DNA of 24,982 bases. Source: a virus. The translations under genes and the position numbers were made by a program. The notes beneath the pieces were generated by a model that saw nothing but the letters and a program-made list of their open reading frames with translations, had not been told where the DNA came from and searched no databases. The DNA lies in IMG/VR virus record IMGVR_UViG_3300045413_000228, positions 1 through 24,982 of that record, one strand, 5' to 3'. This document shows positions 9,165 to 17,313 of the stretch, one piece after another (positions within the stretch are counted from its first letter, which is position 1; each line of letters begins with the position of its first letter).

Positions 9165-10010
9165 TCACAATTTAATGTTTGTGGGTACCGTTCCTGTATC
9201 CTTATAGGCTCTACAAATAACATCTTGATAGCCTCTCATTTTATTTAAAATTTTTGTTATAGATTGAGTACGACACCCACATATTTCTCTAATATATAGA
9301 TATAATGCTTTTTTATTAACCGCATCTATTCGTTGATAATTCCTAAACAATTCGATTACTGCATTAGCTATAGTTAAGTCTTTGTTTTTAGTGAAAATTT
9401 TTGGAGCATTTATCTCCCAAAAATTCACAATAAGGTTCATATATTCAGAACTTTCTTTGTCTTTATAATAAGAGTCTTCTGACTGCAATTGAACCGTATG
9501 ATCATCTTTTTCCTCACTTATATCTACATGTTGATTAAATCGTTTATAATTTGTATTGTTTAAAAATATCAAATAGTTTTTAGCTATAATTGAAAAATAT
9601 GAATAAGCTTTAAATCCAAGAGTGGGATCAAATTTATGCATATTCAACACAAGATGAGAAACTGTTTCTTTTTGTATATCTAAACTCGATACTTCAAAAT
9701 ATGAAAATTTAAACCGATTTATAATATTTTCCACCAATTTTTCAAAAGGATATTTTATATATAAATTATAAATTTTGTCTCTTTCGGTGGAATCGGCCTC
9801 TTTATTATATTGCACAATACGATTTTCCGTGTCTGACGTAAAATACATTTTGTCAATAGAATACATTTTCTTTCTTTTATCCGATGGACCCGTTTTTATA
9901 TTCTTGCGCTTTTTTTTTCCGATTGCCTTGGCTTGTGATGATATCAATCGGATGGTTCTTTTTTGAATTTCTTTAAATTGTTTATTCTTTTTCGGTCTCA
10001 TTAGTTTCAT
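9165..10010 (-). CDS. RNA polymerase sigma factor for late genes, gp55-like
   Basis: 281 aa. A basic N-terminal extension (about 50 residues) is followed by a sigma-70 region-2-like core; the clearest part is residues 126-150 (KFDPTLGFKAYSYFSIIAKN), the conserved DP-x-x-x-KAYSYFxxIAKN pattern of T4-type late sigma factors. A C-terminal segment (REICGCRTQSITKILNKMR, about 244-262) looks like a helix-turn-helix. In T4, gp55 directs host RNA polymerase to late promoters. This protein is longer than T4 gp55 (185 aa). It overlaps the end of the 95-aa gene by 29 nt, so it belongs to the unit starting at the promoter at 10482-10510, and it lies just before the virion genes it probably activates. Stop TGA is real: readthrough would run out of frame far into the next gene. 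Confidence 0.85.
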   Translation of the reverse strand: MKLMRPKKNKQFKEIQKRTIRLISSQAKAIGKKKRKNIKTGPSDKRKKMYSIDKMYFTSDTENRIVQYNKEADSTERDKIYNLYIKYPFEKLVENIINRFKFSYFEVSSLDIQKETVSHLVLNMHKFDPTLGFKAYSYFSIIAKNYLIFLNNTNYKRFNQHVDISEEKDDHTVQLQSEDSYYKDKESSEYMNLIVNFWEINAPKIFTKNKDLTIANAVIELFRNYQRIDAVNKKALYLYIREICGCRTQSITKILNKMRGYQDVICRAYKDTGTVPTNIKL

Positions 10011-10269
10011 CGGTTCGATTACTTAATTTATTTAATAGCTCTAATATTTGAGTGAATGATGATCCTACTTCATCATCTTTTGAAAAAATTTCTTTTTGAT
10101 CAATTTCTTTCATTTGCAAATACGTGTTTTCTACATCACGTTGAAATTCTTGTATCCAATCCTCGTATATATCCAACTTTTTTTCTTGTATAACAATGCC
10201 TTTATAAAGAAAAACATTAAGTGTAACGGATATCAGCAATATAATAACCAATATTATTTCAAGTAACAT
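9982..10269 (-). CDS. Small membrane-anchored coiled-coil protein, 95 aa
   Basis: One N-terminal transmembrane segment (LLEIILVIILLISVTLNVFL, residues 2-21) followed by a highly charged helical tail with coiled-coil character. No signal-cleavage motif is evident, so probably a type-II-like anchor in the host inner membrane. No known function. It overlaps the sigma-factor start by 29 nt and follows the 45-aa gene by 12 nt, so all three are likely cotranscribed. Confidence 0.65.
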   Translation of the reverse strand: MLLEIILVIILLISVTLNVFLYKGIVIQEKKLDIYEDWIQEFQRDVENTYLQMKEIDQKEIFSKDDEVGSSFTQILELLNKLSNRTDETNETEKE

Positions 10270-10281
10270 GTTTTTTAAATT

Positions 10282-10419
10282 TTATTCTTCTTCATTATCA
10301 ACATCATTATCTATAAAATCTTTTAGATAATACATGATGTTTTCTATCTCATCCCAATTTTTATCATCATATGCATTTTTTAACATTTCCAATAATTCTT
10401 TTATTTCGTCTTGGTCCAT
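10282..10419 (-). CDS. Small acidic protein, 45 aa
   Basis: ATG at 10419 to TAA at 10282. Reads MDQDEIKELLEMLKNAYDDK and continues strongly acidic to NNE-type residues at the end; helical, no Cys, no known domain. The coding look (balanced acidic helix, tight spacing of 12 nt to the next gene) and the sigma70-like promoter 63 nt upstream support it as real. It may be a small regulatory or inhibitor protein, but that is not shown by the sequence. Confidence 0.6.
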   Translation of the reverse strand: MDQDEIKELLEMLKNAYDDKNWDEIENIMYYLKDFIDNDVDNEEE

Positions 10420-10481
10420 AAATTCTCAACGTTATATATTTTTTATATTTTTTATATACATAAAAGCTATTATTATATTTA

Positions 10482-10510
10482 ATTATTATTTAAAAAAACG
10501 AAAATGTCAA
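10482..10510 (-). promoter_or_regulatory. Sigma70-like promoter for the sigma-factor unit
   Basis: TTGACA at 10505-10510 (minus strand), 17-nt spacer, AATAAT at 10482-10487. It lies between the stop of the membrane-protein frame and the 45-aa gene, so it would drive the 45-aa, 95-aa and sigma genes with host RNA polymerase. One of four well-matched TTGACA promoters in the window. Confidence 0.6.
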
Positions 10511-10522
10511 GATTTATTCTTT

Positions 10523-10753
10523 TCACATTTTGAAATACCCCATATAAAAAGCATCCGGCTGGGTAGCAGAGGGTGGCGGTGATTGCGACTCCGATATCGG
10601 CAAAGAGACCGCTTCAGAAACTATAATGGATGATGCGGGCTCACCATTTTTTGTTTTTTCTAAGTTTTCATTTACCACACAATCGGGAGTACTTTTTATC
10701 TCCGTCACTGTTTTATTATCGGCATTAACCGCTGATACCACTTCAGTTTTTTT
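10523..10753 (-). other. Possible -1 frameshift extension of the membrane protein
   Basis: A second open frame of about 74 codons overlaps the end of the membrane-protein gene and continues to TGA at 10523. Between them is a run of nine A residues (minus strand, positions 10747-10755), in the setting GAT GAT AAA AAA AAA CTG. A -1 slip there would replace the last 13 residues of the membrane protein with a hydrophilic Ser/Pro/Glu-rich tail (TEVVSAVNADNKTVTEIKST at its start). The alternative is an independent gene from GTG at 10741 without a ribosome-binding site, or a sequencing error in the homopolymer. Confidence 0.4.
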
Positions 10754-11685
10754 TTATCATCTATCGATTCCGTGACAGTCGTTTCTGGAACATTATCAAA
10801 AACAGATTGAAGGAGTTGGGTATTCTCTTTTTCTACCTGTATATTTGATTTTGTCGATGCGATTTTATCTAAACTTTCCAATGACGGATCATATATAACA
10901 ATATTATATGCAAGTATTAATGCTAAAGCTAACGGGTCAAATACAAATATTATTGTTAATATAAAAATATTTACAAGTTTATTTAAATCCATTTTTAAAG
11001 CATCCGCAACAAATGTAAACGTTTGTATATCTTTTTTACTTAACGAATTCAATTTTAATTGTCCAACTTGATTATCAATTGATTGCAACTCATCAATCGA
11101 TGACTGTATTTTATCGTTTTCACTCTTAATATCTTTATTAGCCGTGTCAATTAAATCAATTGTTTGTTGCTGAATCTGTTTTAATTGAATCGGGTTTCGA
11201 GAAAGAAATTCATTCGTTAACGACTCACTTAGTCTCGATTCTTGAAGGGCTCTAGATTGATTTAGTATATCTATTCGTTTGCGCGATTGATCTATTTTAT
11301 CCACAAAATATGGTTTTTGAGACTCTATCAATACAATTTTGTCTTGGGTGGATTTGAATTCTAGTGCACTAGATTGATATGCTGAAGATAGATATCCATA
11401 TATTCCTAGTGACGTTATAAGAACCAAAATTATTACTGCTGCTGTCAAATACATTTTTATAATTTTTTGAGCTTTTTTCCAATACCTGAATAAAAACGTG
11501 GCTGCTACTAGCTTTCCTAATTCTAAAGATGATGCCATTATTGCTACCGATATAAATGATCCTTTAAATAAATTTGCTATACCAAATGTACTGTAATACG
11601 CAGAACAAAATGCTATAATAATAGCACTGAATCCAAGTAATGCAGTAAATCCTATTTTATTTATAATTTTATCTTTTATAGTCAT
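10705..11685 (-). CDS. Multi-pass membrane protein with central coiled coil, 326 aa
   Basis: I start at ATG 11685 (MTIKDKIINK) because it is placed 5 nt after TATTTATT and leaves the first hydrophobic helix intact; an earlier non-ATG start is less likely. Transmembrane segments at about 11-31, 40-63, 78-99 and 237-264. Residues about 105-225 form a long Gln/Ser/Lys/Asp-rich coiled coil, presumably on one side of the membrane. No enzyme motif. Similar membrane proteins occur in T4-like phages with unknown role; superinfection exclusion or host-membrane remodelling are guesses. The frame ends KQ then TGA at 10705, but see the -1 frame entry. It follows the Hsp20 terminator and therefore needs its own promoter. 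Confidence 0.7.
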   Translation of the reverse strand: MTIKDKIINKIGFTALLGFSAIIIAFCSAYYSTFGIANLFKGSFISVAIMASSLELGKLVAATFLFRYWKKAQKIIKMYLTAAVIILVLITSLGIYGYLSSAYQSSALEFKSTQDKIVLIESQKPYFVDKIDQSRKRIDILNQSRALQESRLSESLTNEFLSRNPIQLKQIQQQTIDLIDTANKDIKSENDKIQSSIDELQSIDNQVGQLKLNSLSKKDIQTFTFVADALKMDLNKLVNIFILTIIFVFDPLALALILAYNIVIYDPSLESLDKIASTKSNIQVEKENTQLLQSVFDNVPETTVTESIDDKKKLKWYQRLMPIIKQ

Positions 11686-11690
11686 GATTA

Positions 11691-11698
11691 AATAAATA
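11691..11698 (-). promoter_or_regulatory. TATTTATT element 5 nt before the membrane-protein start
   Basis: Minus-strand TATTTATT, then TAATC, then ATG at 11685. It is the only promoter-like element between the Hsp20 terminator (11713-11743) and this gene, which favours a promoter role. Confidence 0.4.
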
Positions 11699-11712
11699 TA
11701 CTGAATGTACAC

Positions 11713-11743
11713 AAAAAATCCCGACTGACGTTACTCAATCGGG
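11713..11743 (-). terminator. Intrinsic terminator after Hsp20
   Basis: Minus-strand stem CCCGATTGA / TCAGTCGGG (9 pairs, one G-T) with loop GTAACG, followed by ATTTTTTG. It begins 20 nt after the Hsp20 stop, so Hsp20 appears to be a single-gene unit. Confidence 0.85.
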
Positions 11744-11763
11744 CAAATCAATATTACAATATA

Positions 11764-12249
11764 TTACTTTATATCGATTTTTTTTATGTTGGGCAGTGAG
11801 GGTTCGACCTTTTTAAGAATCACCGTAAGTACGCCATTATTGAATTCTGCATCAACACCGGTTTTATCTATATTATCACCCAACGAGAATGATCTTTTAA
11901 AAGATGATCGTTTCAACTCCCGTCTAAGATACTTTCCTGTATCATTTTTAGATTCAGAATCGTGCCGTTTTTCTCCTTTAATAGACAGCACATCATCTAC
12001 AAGTTCTACCGAAACATCTTCTTTTTTTAATCCTGGAATCTCAGCTTCAATTATAAACTTATCATCGTGCTCAATAACATCTACTTTAGGATAACTTCCC
12101 TTTTCCCAAAATCCCACTCCAAAACTTTTAGAAAGATCGGGGAATGTTTTTGAAAACACTTCATCAAAAAACGAATCGAATGGCGCTAAAAATTCATTTC
12201 TATCTGGAAGTGTATTATGGAAGTTTTTATATTTTACTAGATTGTTCAT
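11764..12249 (-). CDS. Small heat shock protein, Hsp20/alpha-crystallin family
   Basis: 161 aa, normal family length. N-terminal region rich in Phe (LAPFDSFFDEVFSKTFPDL), then the alpha-crystallin domain from about residue 50: YPKVDVIEHDDKFIIEAEIP, GLKKEDVSVELVDDVLSIKG, ending with the hallmark AEFNNGVLTVILKK, and a C-terminal IKKIDIK tail. These ATP-independent chaperones hold unfolding proteins; phage copies (for example in cyanophages) are thought to protect or assist capsid/host proteins. The start is supported by AAGGAAAAT before ATG, one of the few Shine-Dalgarno-like sequences here. It has its own promoter (12336-12364) and terminator (11713-11743). Confidence 0.95.
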   Translation of the reverse strand: MNNLVKYKNFHNTLPDRNEFLAPFDSFFDEVFSKTFPDLSKSFGVGFWEKGSYPKVDVIEHDDKFIIEAEIPGLKKEDVSVELVDDVLSIKGEKRHDSESKNDTGKYLRRELKRSSFKRSFSLGDNIDKTGVDAEFNNGVLTVILKKVEPSLPNIKKIDIK

Positions 12250-12335
12250 ATTTTCCTTTTTTAATTACATTGTTTATGTCAATTAAATCCCGAATGTCTT
12301 CATAAAAAGACCAATCGGATATTTATTCAATATTA

Positions 12336-12364
12336 AATATAACCGATATTTGATTTTTTGTCAA
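12336..12364 (-). promoter_or_regulatory. Sigma70-like promoter for Hsp20
   Basis: TTGACA at 12359-12364 (minus strand), 17-nt spacer, TATATT at 12336-12341, about 85 nt upstream of the Hsp20 ATG. The spacer and downstream sequence also form the imperfect hairpin between 12312 and 12346 (ATCGG...CCGAT), followed on the minus strand by TCTTTTT, so the fibre-gene transcript may end here; the two functions may compete. Confidence 0.7.
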
Positions 12365-12371
12365 CCCGTTT

Positions 12372-13553
12372 TTAAGTTATATAAAATCGAATTTTCCATT
12401 TTGTAGCCTCAGTTAGATTTATAAAGGATGGTATCACATCATTTATACTCGATGGCGATTTGGGATACACAAACAATCCACCTAAAGTTAAAAACCTAAT
12501 TGTAGTTGTATCATATGTTATTTGATTTCTTGGTTCAAGAATTCTTGGTGGGCCTCTATATCCGACTGGCAAAGAATATGTTATTTGAAGAAGTCCTTGT
12601 CCGGCGGTATTATATAAATCGATTTCATCTCCCGATGTGAATCCAAGTGAATCTAAATGGCATCGTAATACACATCTTACTGTTAAAGGCAACCTTCCCA
12701 ATGGATGAGATAAACTAAAATAGAGTGCTGGTGGCGGTCCATCATATGGTGATAGTGTTGCTACAATCATTCCATTATTCCAATTTGTTCCCCAATTCGG
12801 ATTAGCTGTTAAATATGAACTTATAACCTCACTGTCCACCGTACGTACGGTTAGTCCACCTCCAGTAATAGTTTTAGCTTCTTGTGCAAGTGATGCACTA
12901 ACACTATAAGAAGATGTTATTGCATATGACCCAGATATAGAATTGCTAGAAGTTATAGCATTACTAGCGGTGATAGCATTACTAGCAGTTATCGCATATG
13001 AAGCGGTTATTGCATTCGAAGCAGTAAAAGCATTACTGGCAGTTATCGCATACGATGCCGTTATGGCATTTGACGATGTTATCGCATATGATGCAGTCAA
13101 TGCATTAGATGACGATACCATATATGACGCTGTAAATGTGTATGACGATGTAAAAGAATTACTGGCCGTAATTGCAAATGATGATGTCGTAGTATTTGGC
13201 CATGCTAAAGATGACGCAGTAAATGATACGCTAGCAGTACTGGCATATGATGCACTAGTCGTAGTTAACGAGTATGAGCCCGATACTGAATAACTTGCGG
13301 TTATTGCATTACTAGCAGTAATAGCATTGGAACTTGTAATAGCATACGATGCGGATAAAGAACTGCTAGCATATGATGAAGATAACGAACTTGTTGCAAA
13401 TTTAGCTGACCCGCTTTGCGACATATAATTGCCCAATACGGAAAAATTGGCTCTATACGTTGTCATAGAGCTACTTTGAACCAGTGGGAAGAAATCGCTT
13501 CCACTAATTAGAGCAAGATTCGTTAACCGACTTATTTTAATAGCATCTGGCAT
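12372..13553 (-). CDS. Tail-fibre-like protein with hexad repeats, 393 aa
   Basis: N-terminal about 45 residues (ISRLTNLALISGSDFFPLVQ...) resemble the attachment domain shared with the 470-aa neighbour. Residues about 50-215 are hexad repeats of the type AITASN/AITASY (period 18 nt at DNA level), expected to form a trimeric beta-structured shaft. The C-terminal about 165 residues are a non-repetitive domain beginning near TGGGLTVRTVDSEV, probably the receptor-binding tip. An appendage protein of the virion is the best reading; no catalytic motif is visible. The plus-strand frame over the repeat region (12943-13293) is a shadow of the repeat. Stop TAA. Confidence 0.75.
   Translation of the reverse strand: MPDAIKISRLTNLALISGSDFFPLVQSSSMTTYRANFSVLGNYMSQSGSAKFATSSLSSSYASSSLSASYAITSSNAITASNAITASYSVSGSYSLTTTSASYASTASVSFTASSLAWPNTTTSSFAITASNSFTSSYTFTASYMVSSSNALTASYAITSSNAITASYAITASNAFTASNAITASYAITASNAITASNAITSSNSISGSYAITSSYSVSASLAQEAKTITGGGLTVRTVDSEVISSYLTANPNWGTNWNNGMIVATLSPYDGPPPALYFSLSHPLGRLPLTVRCVLRCHLDSLGFTSGDEIDLYNTAGQGLLQITYSLPVGYRGPPRILEPRNQITYDTTTIRFLTLGGLFVYPKSPSSINDVIPSFINLTEATKWKIRFYIT
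12943..13390 (-). repeat. Tandem 18-nt coding repeats in the fibre gene
   Basis: Degenerate units on the plus strand such as gcattactagcagtaat and gcatatgatgcagt recur every 18 nt, encoding the six-residue motif Ala-Ile-Thr-Ala-Ser-Asn/Tyr. Not CRISPR: there are no unique spacers and the reading frame is kept. Confidence 0.8.
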
Positions 13554-13572
13554 AAATTTCTACATATAATTA

Positions 13573-14985
13573 CTATGTTGTATTAACAACTACTATAGAA
13601 TCCGCTTTTGTATAAAAATAAAAATTTATATCTCTTCCTGATGTACTTAAAGTTACTCCGGTATTCGATGCAGTTACAAATACATTATATCTCCCCTGTG
13701 GTAACATTGCTTTTCCGTTAAGCGAAAAACTACTTGTTACTCCACCCACACCAGACGAAGTTACATATTCATATCGCGAGGTATCGAAAGTATAAACACT
13801 AGATGGATTATCATAATCTATAGCTCTCAATGCTAGTGTATGACTCTGAGCTGAACTTGTAAGCGGCACATTAACATCGCCATATGCAAAAAGTATGATT
13901 AATTGGTTTCCTGGAACGCTTGATGTTACTCTTGTTTCTGTATATAATGGAGCCAAAACAGTTGTTCTATTACTTGCTGTAAACGGCCCAAACATGTTGT
14001 ATATATTAGACTTAGTATTCGATATAGAAAAATATGACGCGGTAAATGCAAGTGATGATGTCACTGCTTGTGACGATGAAATCGCAAGCGATGATGAAAT
14101 TGCAAAACTAGATGTTGTGCTATATGACGCTGATGTAGCTATATTACTTGCAAAAGTTATTACTGCATAACTTGCTGAAGTAGCCGTATCGGATGTGGTA
14201 GCTCTTGTTGCATATGAACTTGAAAGACCTGCTGCGGAATACGATGCTGTACCATTAGAAATGGCACTAGAATACACCAAAAATGATGCTGTTTTAGAAT
14301 AACTTGCTGTCAGCGAATTAATTCCATAAGAAGCGGTGCCATTAAAATTGGTACCGTCATAACTTAAAAATGATGCCGTTTGTACATTGGATGCTGTTAT
14401 AGCGTATGATGCGGTACCGTTAACCTTACTTCCGGTATAATAAAGGAAACTGGAAGTAAGAACATTAAAAGCATGAGATGCGGTTATAGAAAAACTAGCC
14501 GTTCCGTTAGATATTCCCGCTACATTCGAAACAAATGATGCGGTTTGAGCATTTGTAGCTAAAGAAGCGGATATAGATGTTCTCACGGTTCCATTATCCG
14601 TGCCCGCATATAAAACATAAGATGCAGTATATGAATATGATGCTGTGGGTATTATACCGCTGACATTTGATGCCGAAACATAAGATGCGCTCACTACACT
14701 TAATGCTCTACTAGATGTGAACGAATAACTTGATGTTATCGAATAACTTGCTGATGGAATAAGACCTACATTGGTTGGATTTATATACGACGCAGTACTG
14801 GCAAGTATAGCGGGTGTACCTATTGTGCCTGTAATTTCTGGACTACCCAAAATATAAGCTTTTAATGTGCTTATATCGATTTTTTTGGTTTCTACCGCAT
14901 CTATATCTACTATTGGAAGTAAATCTCCTGATGCAACAGAATCAGCATTTAATCCAGTTAACTCCGAAATTCTATAATTGGACAT
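13573..14985 (-). CDS. Tail-fibre-like protein with TASY-type repeats, 470 aa
   Basis: N-terminus SNYRISELTGLNADSVASGD followed by LLPIVDIDAVETKKIDIST resembles a common phage fibre attachment module (I-eL-...-DLLPIVD-...-T). Residues about 80-320 are repeats centred on NGTASY/ITASH/QTASFL, spaced more loosely than in the 393-aa protein. The C-terminal about 130 residues (from FGPFTASNRTTVLAPLYTET) are non-repetitive and likely the distal domain. The two fibre-like genes are adjacent (19-nt gap) and share N-terminal logic, so they may be alternative or co-assembling appendages. Stop TAG is followed directly by TAA. Confidence 0.75.
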   Translation of the reverse strand: MSNYRISELTGLNADSVASGDLLPIVDIDAVETKKIDISTLKAYILGSPEITGTIGTPAILASTASYINPTNVGLIPSASYSITSSYSFTSSRALSVVSASYVSASNVSGIIPTASYSYTASYVLYAGTDNGTVRTSISASLATNAQTASFVSNVAGISNGTASFSITASHAFNVLTSSFLYYTGSKVNGTASYAITASNVQTASFLSYDGTNFNGTASYGINSLTASYSKTASFLVYSSAISNGTASYSAAGLSSSYATRATTSDTATSASYAVITFASNIATSASYSTTSSFAISSSLAISSSQAVTSSLAFTASYFSISNTKSNIYNMFGPFTASNRTTVLAPLYTETRVTSSVPGNQLIILFAYGDVNVPLTSSAQSHTLALRAIDYDNPSSVYTFDTSRYEYVTSSGVGGVTSSFSLNGKAMLPQGRYNVFVTASNTGVTLSTSGRDINFYFYTKADSIVVVNTT

Positions 14986-15011
14986 TTTTCAATTATTAAT
15001 AATTTATACGT

Positions 15012-15022
15012 CCAATAAATAG
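15012..15022 (-). promoter_or_regulatory. CTATTTATTGG element upstream of the fibre genes
   Basis: Exact copy of the 11-mer at 9133-9143, here about 26 nt before the ATG at 14985; GTATAAATT, close to the T4 late consensus TATAAATA, follows it. Candidate late promoter region. Confidence 0.35.
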
Positions 15023-15026
15023 TGAC

Positions 15027-15782
15027 TTAAAATCTTTTTTTAGTTTTTTGTATTATAAATTTAACCAATCCACTTCTAACGATATCTTCATCGGTAAATC
15101 GAAATATAAAAACTCCATTGTTCCTGCTTTCTTCGTCATCGAAACAATCCATCATTTTCAACAACCCAGATTTTCCATTAATATCACTTTGATCCGGGTC
15201 TCCCAATATAAAAACTTTACTAAACTCTCCTGTTCTTGTTATAAGAGTAAATAACTCTTTAAATGTCATGTTTTGAGCTTCATCAGCAATTATAACTTTA
15301 GCATTCCAATTCAATCCACGAAGAAAAGATACAGAAATAGCTGATATTCTTTCTTCTTTTTTTAACAAGTTAATTTCATTCTTTGGAAGCAATTCACTCA
15401 ATTTATCTATAAGAGGTTGAATATATGGCTGTAATTTTTCATCAACCTGACCAGGCAAAAATCCAATTTTTGAGTCTGCTGATTCCACTACACTTCTTAT
15501 ATACACCAAATCGCTTACTTTTTTCTGCCCAATCAACATTAATGCAGCATAAACCGCCATGAAACTTTTACTCGAACCAGCAGGACCAGAAACAAATACA
15601 AGCTTAGATTGTTTGTTTAATACTAAATCTAAAAATTCTTTTTGCTTGTCTGTGAGAGGGCGGGAAGATAAATTTAAATTGCTTTTAAGTTTTGATCGTT
15701 GATGGATTATCGGACTAGTATCTTTTGAATATGTTGCATTAGTATTAATGTTATTATCAACCAAATTCTTTTTGTGCTTCAT
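15027..15782 (-). CDS. phoH: PhoH-like P-loop ATPase
   Basis: 251 aa. Walker A GPAGSSKS at residues 66-73, Walker B VIIADEAQ at 163-170, and GDPDQSD at 194-200 (sensor-like), with IRSVVESADSKIGFLPGQVD between them, all signatures of the PhoH family. PhoH-like proteins are RNA helicase/ribonuclease-type P-loop ATPases of uncertain role, very common in T4-like and marine phages. The Walker A has Ser-Ser in place of the more common Gly-Thr/Thr-Lys arrangement but keeps Lys-Ser. An N-terminal tail of about 40 polar residues precedes the domain. The ATG at 15782 overlaps the end of the 131-aa gene by 26 nt, so the two are coupled. Stop TAA. Confidence 0.93.
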   Translation of the reverse strand: MKHKKNLVDNNINTNATYSKDTSPIIHQRSKLKSNLNLSSRPLTDKQKEFLDLVLNKQSKLVFVSGPAGSSKSFMAVYAALMLIGQKKVSDLVYIRSVVESADSKIGFLPGQVDEKLQPYIQPLIDKLSELLPKNEINLLKKEERISAISVSFLRGLNWNAKVIIADEAQNMTFKELFTLITRTGEFSKVFILGDPDQSDINGKSGLLKMMDCFDDEESRNNGVFIFRFTDEDIVRSGLVKFIIQKTKKRF

Positions 15783-16152
15783 TTTCGTCGTTATTTTGTT
15801 TTGATTTTGAAGACAACATACTTTTTAATTTAACCACTCTAGTACATAATTCATATTGCTCAGTATCCATATAGAATTTATAAAATTGATCTAAATTGGA
15901 CTCAAAATCTTGAGAGGATATAGTAATTACAAACTGAGAATTTTTAAACTGAAAAACTTCTATAAGAGGCAACCTTTCTTTTATGGCACATTCTATAGAA
16001 GAAACTGCATGTTCGGTCATGTTTGTTTTATATTTTTCTATAAAACATTTCAATTCATTAATATCGGCTGGCAAAATATAAGGATTAAAATTAATAGATA
16101 CTTTTTTGTTTGGCATTATTTTACATAAAGTTTCTTTCTTATTCCCAGCCAT
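15757..16152 (-). CDS. Hypothetical protein coupled to phoH, 131 aa
   Basis: No family recognised. A predicted alpha/beta fold in the first 110 residues (VSINFNPYILPADINELKCF, then NSQFVITISSQDFESNLDQF) is followed by a Lys/Ser/Asn-rich tail. Start at ATG 16152 (MAGNKKETL); an internal ATG at residue 14 is possible. Ends EFG then TGA followed directly by TAA TAA, and overlaps phoH by 26 nt. TATTTATTT lies 16 nt upstream (16168-16176). A structural or PhoH-related role is not shown by the sequence. Confidence 0.6.
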   Translation of the reverse strand: MAGNKKETLCKIMPNKKVSINFNPYILPADINELKCFIEKYKTNMTEHAVSSIECAIKERLPLIEVFQFKNSQFVITISSQDFESNLDQFYKFYMDTEQYELCTRVVKLKSMLSSKSKQNNDENEAQKEFG

Positions 16153-16167
16153 AATATAATTTAACGC

Positions 16168-16176
16168 AAATAAATA
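16168..16176 (-). promoter_or_regulatory. TATTTATTT element upstream of the phoH unit
   Basis: Minus-strand GATATTTATTTGCG, about 16 nt before the ATG at 16152. Possible late-type promoter; a TSS around 16160 would give a short leader. Confidence 0.3.
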
Positions 16177-16239
16177 TCATTGACGAAAAGCAAAAAAAGA
16201 AAATCGGCGAAAAAACAATTTTTTTATTTATTAATATGG

Positions 16240-16920
16240 TTAATTCGTTTCTTCCTCTTGTTTTCGGGGTTTAAATTGTTCCGTTACATCTTTACCAGTT
16301 TTGGTGTCAAACACCTGTAGTATGTCAATTTTATCCGCTGAAGCTTTGCCATCTGTCGCCCAAGGTTCATTAATCTTCGCATCCAACGGAATCCTGATTT
16401 TAGCCTCATATGGCCTCCAGCCATATTTTTCAGCACACTATTCCATCGAAGCAAAGTAAAAACCTGGAAATGAACACATGAGGCGTTCATCCGAAGCGAA
16501 GACTTCGCCTGGTCGAAGCTCGTTGAGGCCAACCTTGAACTGATATCCTTCGTTGATTAAACCATTATCAAACTGTTTCCAATAGATGCCGCCTGGTTTG
16601 ACGTTCATCGATTTAGTTAAACCAATGGTATTTGTTAATTTGGCTTCAGTTAAATTTGCTTCGGTTAAATTGGCTCCATATAAATAAGCTCTTAAATTGG
16701 CTCCACTCAAATTGGCTCCAGTCAAATCGGCTCTACGCAAATCGGCTCCACCCAAATCATCTTCACTCAAATCAGCATAGAGCAATTTATGTTTATTTCG
16801 TTCAGCAAGTTGAACAAGCGTCAGTATGTTTGATTCGGCTATTACGTATCTGGTTATTGATAAAATTTGCGTTTTCACCTTGTTTTCTACATCACCAAAT
16901 TCGATGTTTTTTATTATCAA
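16240..16920 (-). pseudogene. Pentapeptide-repeat protein gene with an internal TAG
   Basis: Start taken at TTG 16920, which overlaps the preceding gene by 29 nt; no ATG is available before the repeat. Residues about 45-95 are pentapeptide repeats (ADLSEDDLGGADLRRADLTG, then ANLSGANL, ANLTEANLTEA), a right-handed beta-helix. Then comes a globular domain (GGIYWKQFDNGLINEGYQFK). A TAG at 16438-16440 interrupts it, but the same frame stays open for 65 more codons with clear coding character (CAEKYGWRPYEAKIRIPLDA, INEPWATDGKASADKIDILQ) to TAA at 16240. Either a recent nonsense mutation (TGG to TAG is the likeliest single change) or readthrough. Function unknown. Confidence 0.6.
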
Positions 16921-17197
16921 ATTCTACTATTTCTGCTTTCGTACCATCTGGCCACTCTTTAATTATTTTTTGCCAATGCTCTAATTCAATTAAAGCTGTC
17001 GGATCGGAATCTGTATCATATTCCAAATCGGATACTCGTTTATGATCTCTTACAACAACATATTTCTTTTCTTTTTTAGAAACCGATATGTTACTACCAG
17101 AATCATTCGGTTGAGATAATGATTGTCTGTGTAAATCACCAACTTCCAATTCAATCGGCGTGGCTACTGTTTTTGTGAATTTATTATTCTTTTTCAT
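16892..17197 (-). CDS. Small phage protein of unknown function, 101 aa
   Basis: The C-terminal half (KKYVVVRDHKRVSDLEYDTD, then TALIELEHWQKIIKEWPDGT, ending KHRIW) is a module I associate with small phage proteins; a C-terminal Trp right before the stop is normal there, so the TGA at 16892 is taken as genuine. N-terminal 40 residues are polar and probably disordered. No enzyme motif. It overlaps the pentapeptide gene by 29 nt in a different frame through an AAAAAA run, so a frameshifted single gene cannot be fully excluded. Confidence 0.55.
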   Translation of the reverse strand: MKKNNKFTKTVATPIELEVGDLHRQSLSQPNDSGSNISVSKKEKKYVVVRDHKRVSDLEYDTDSDPTALIELEHWQKIIKEWPDGTKAEIVEFDNKKHRIW

Positions 17198-17313
17198 TAT
17201 TTAATTTGTTTTTGTTTGTATTCTATTTGTTTGTCATTTTTAACTCCCGTACACTCAAATCCGTTTTGCACATTCCATTCTCACGAGTATCAGTCATACT
17301 TTACAAAACATTG

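Noticed and set aside
12943-13293. Plus-strand frame of 116 codons rich in Ala/Val/Ile over the fibre gene.
   Set aside because: It is the antisense shadow of the hexad repeats of the 393-aa protein; its periodicity exactly mirrors the coding repeat.
12943-13390. CRISPR-like or minisatellite array.
   Set aside because: The 18-nt units are degenerate, have no spacers, and keep an open reading frame encoding a six-residue protein repeat.
16284-16532. Minus-strand 82-codon frame within the pentapeptide gene.
   Set aside because: It is in another frame than the pentapeptide gene and has no protein-like features; the pentapeptide frame explains the region, apart from its TAG.
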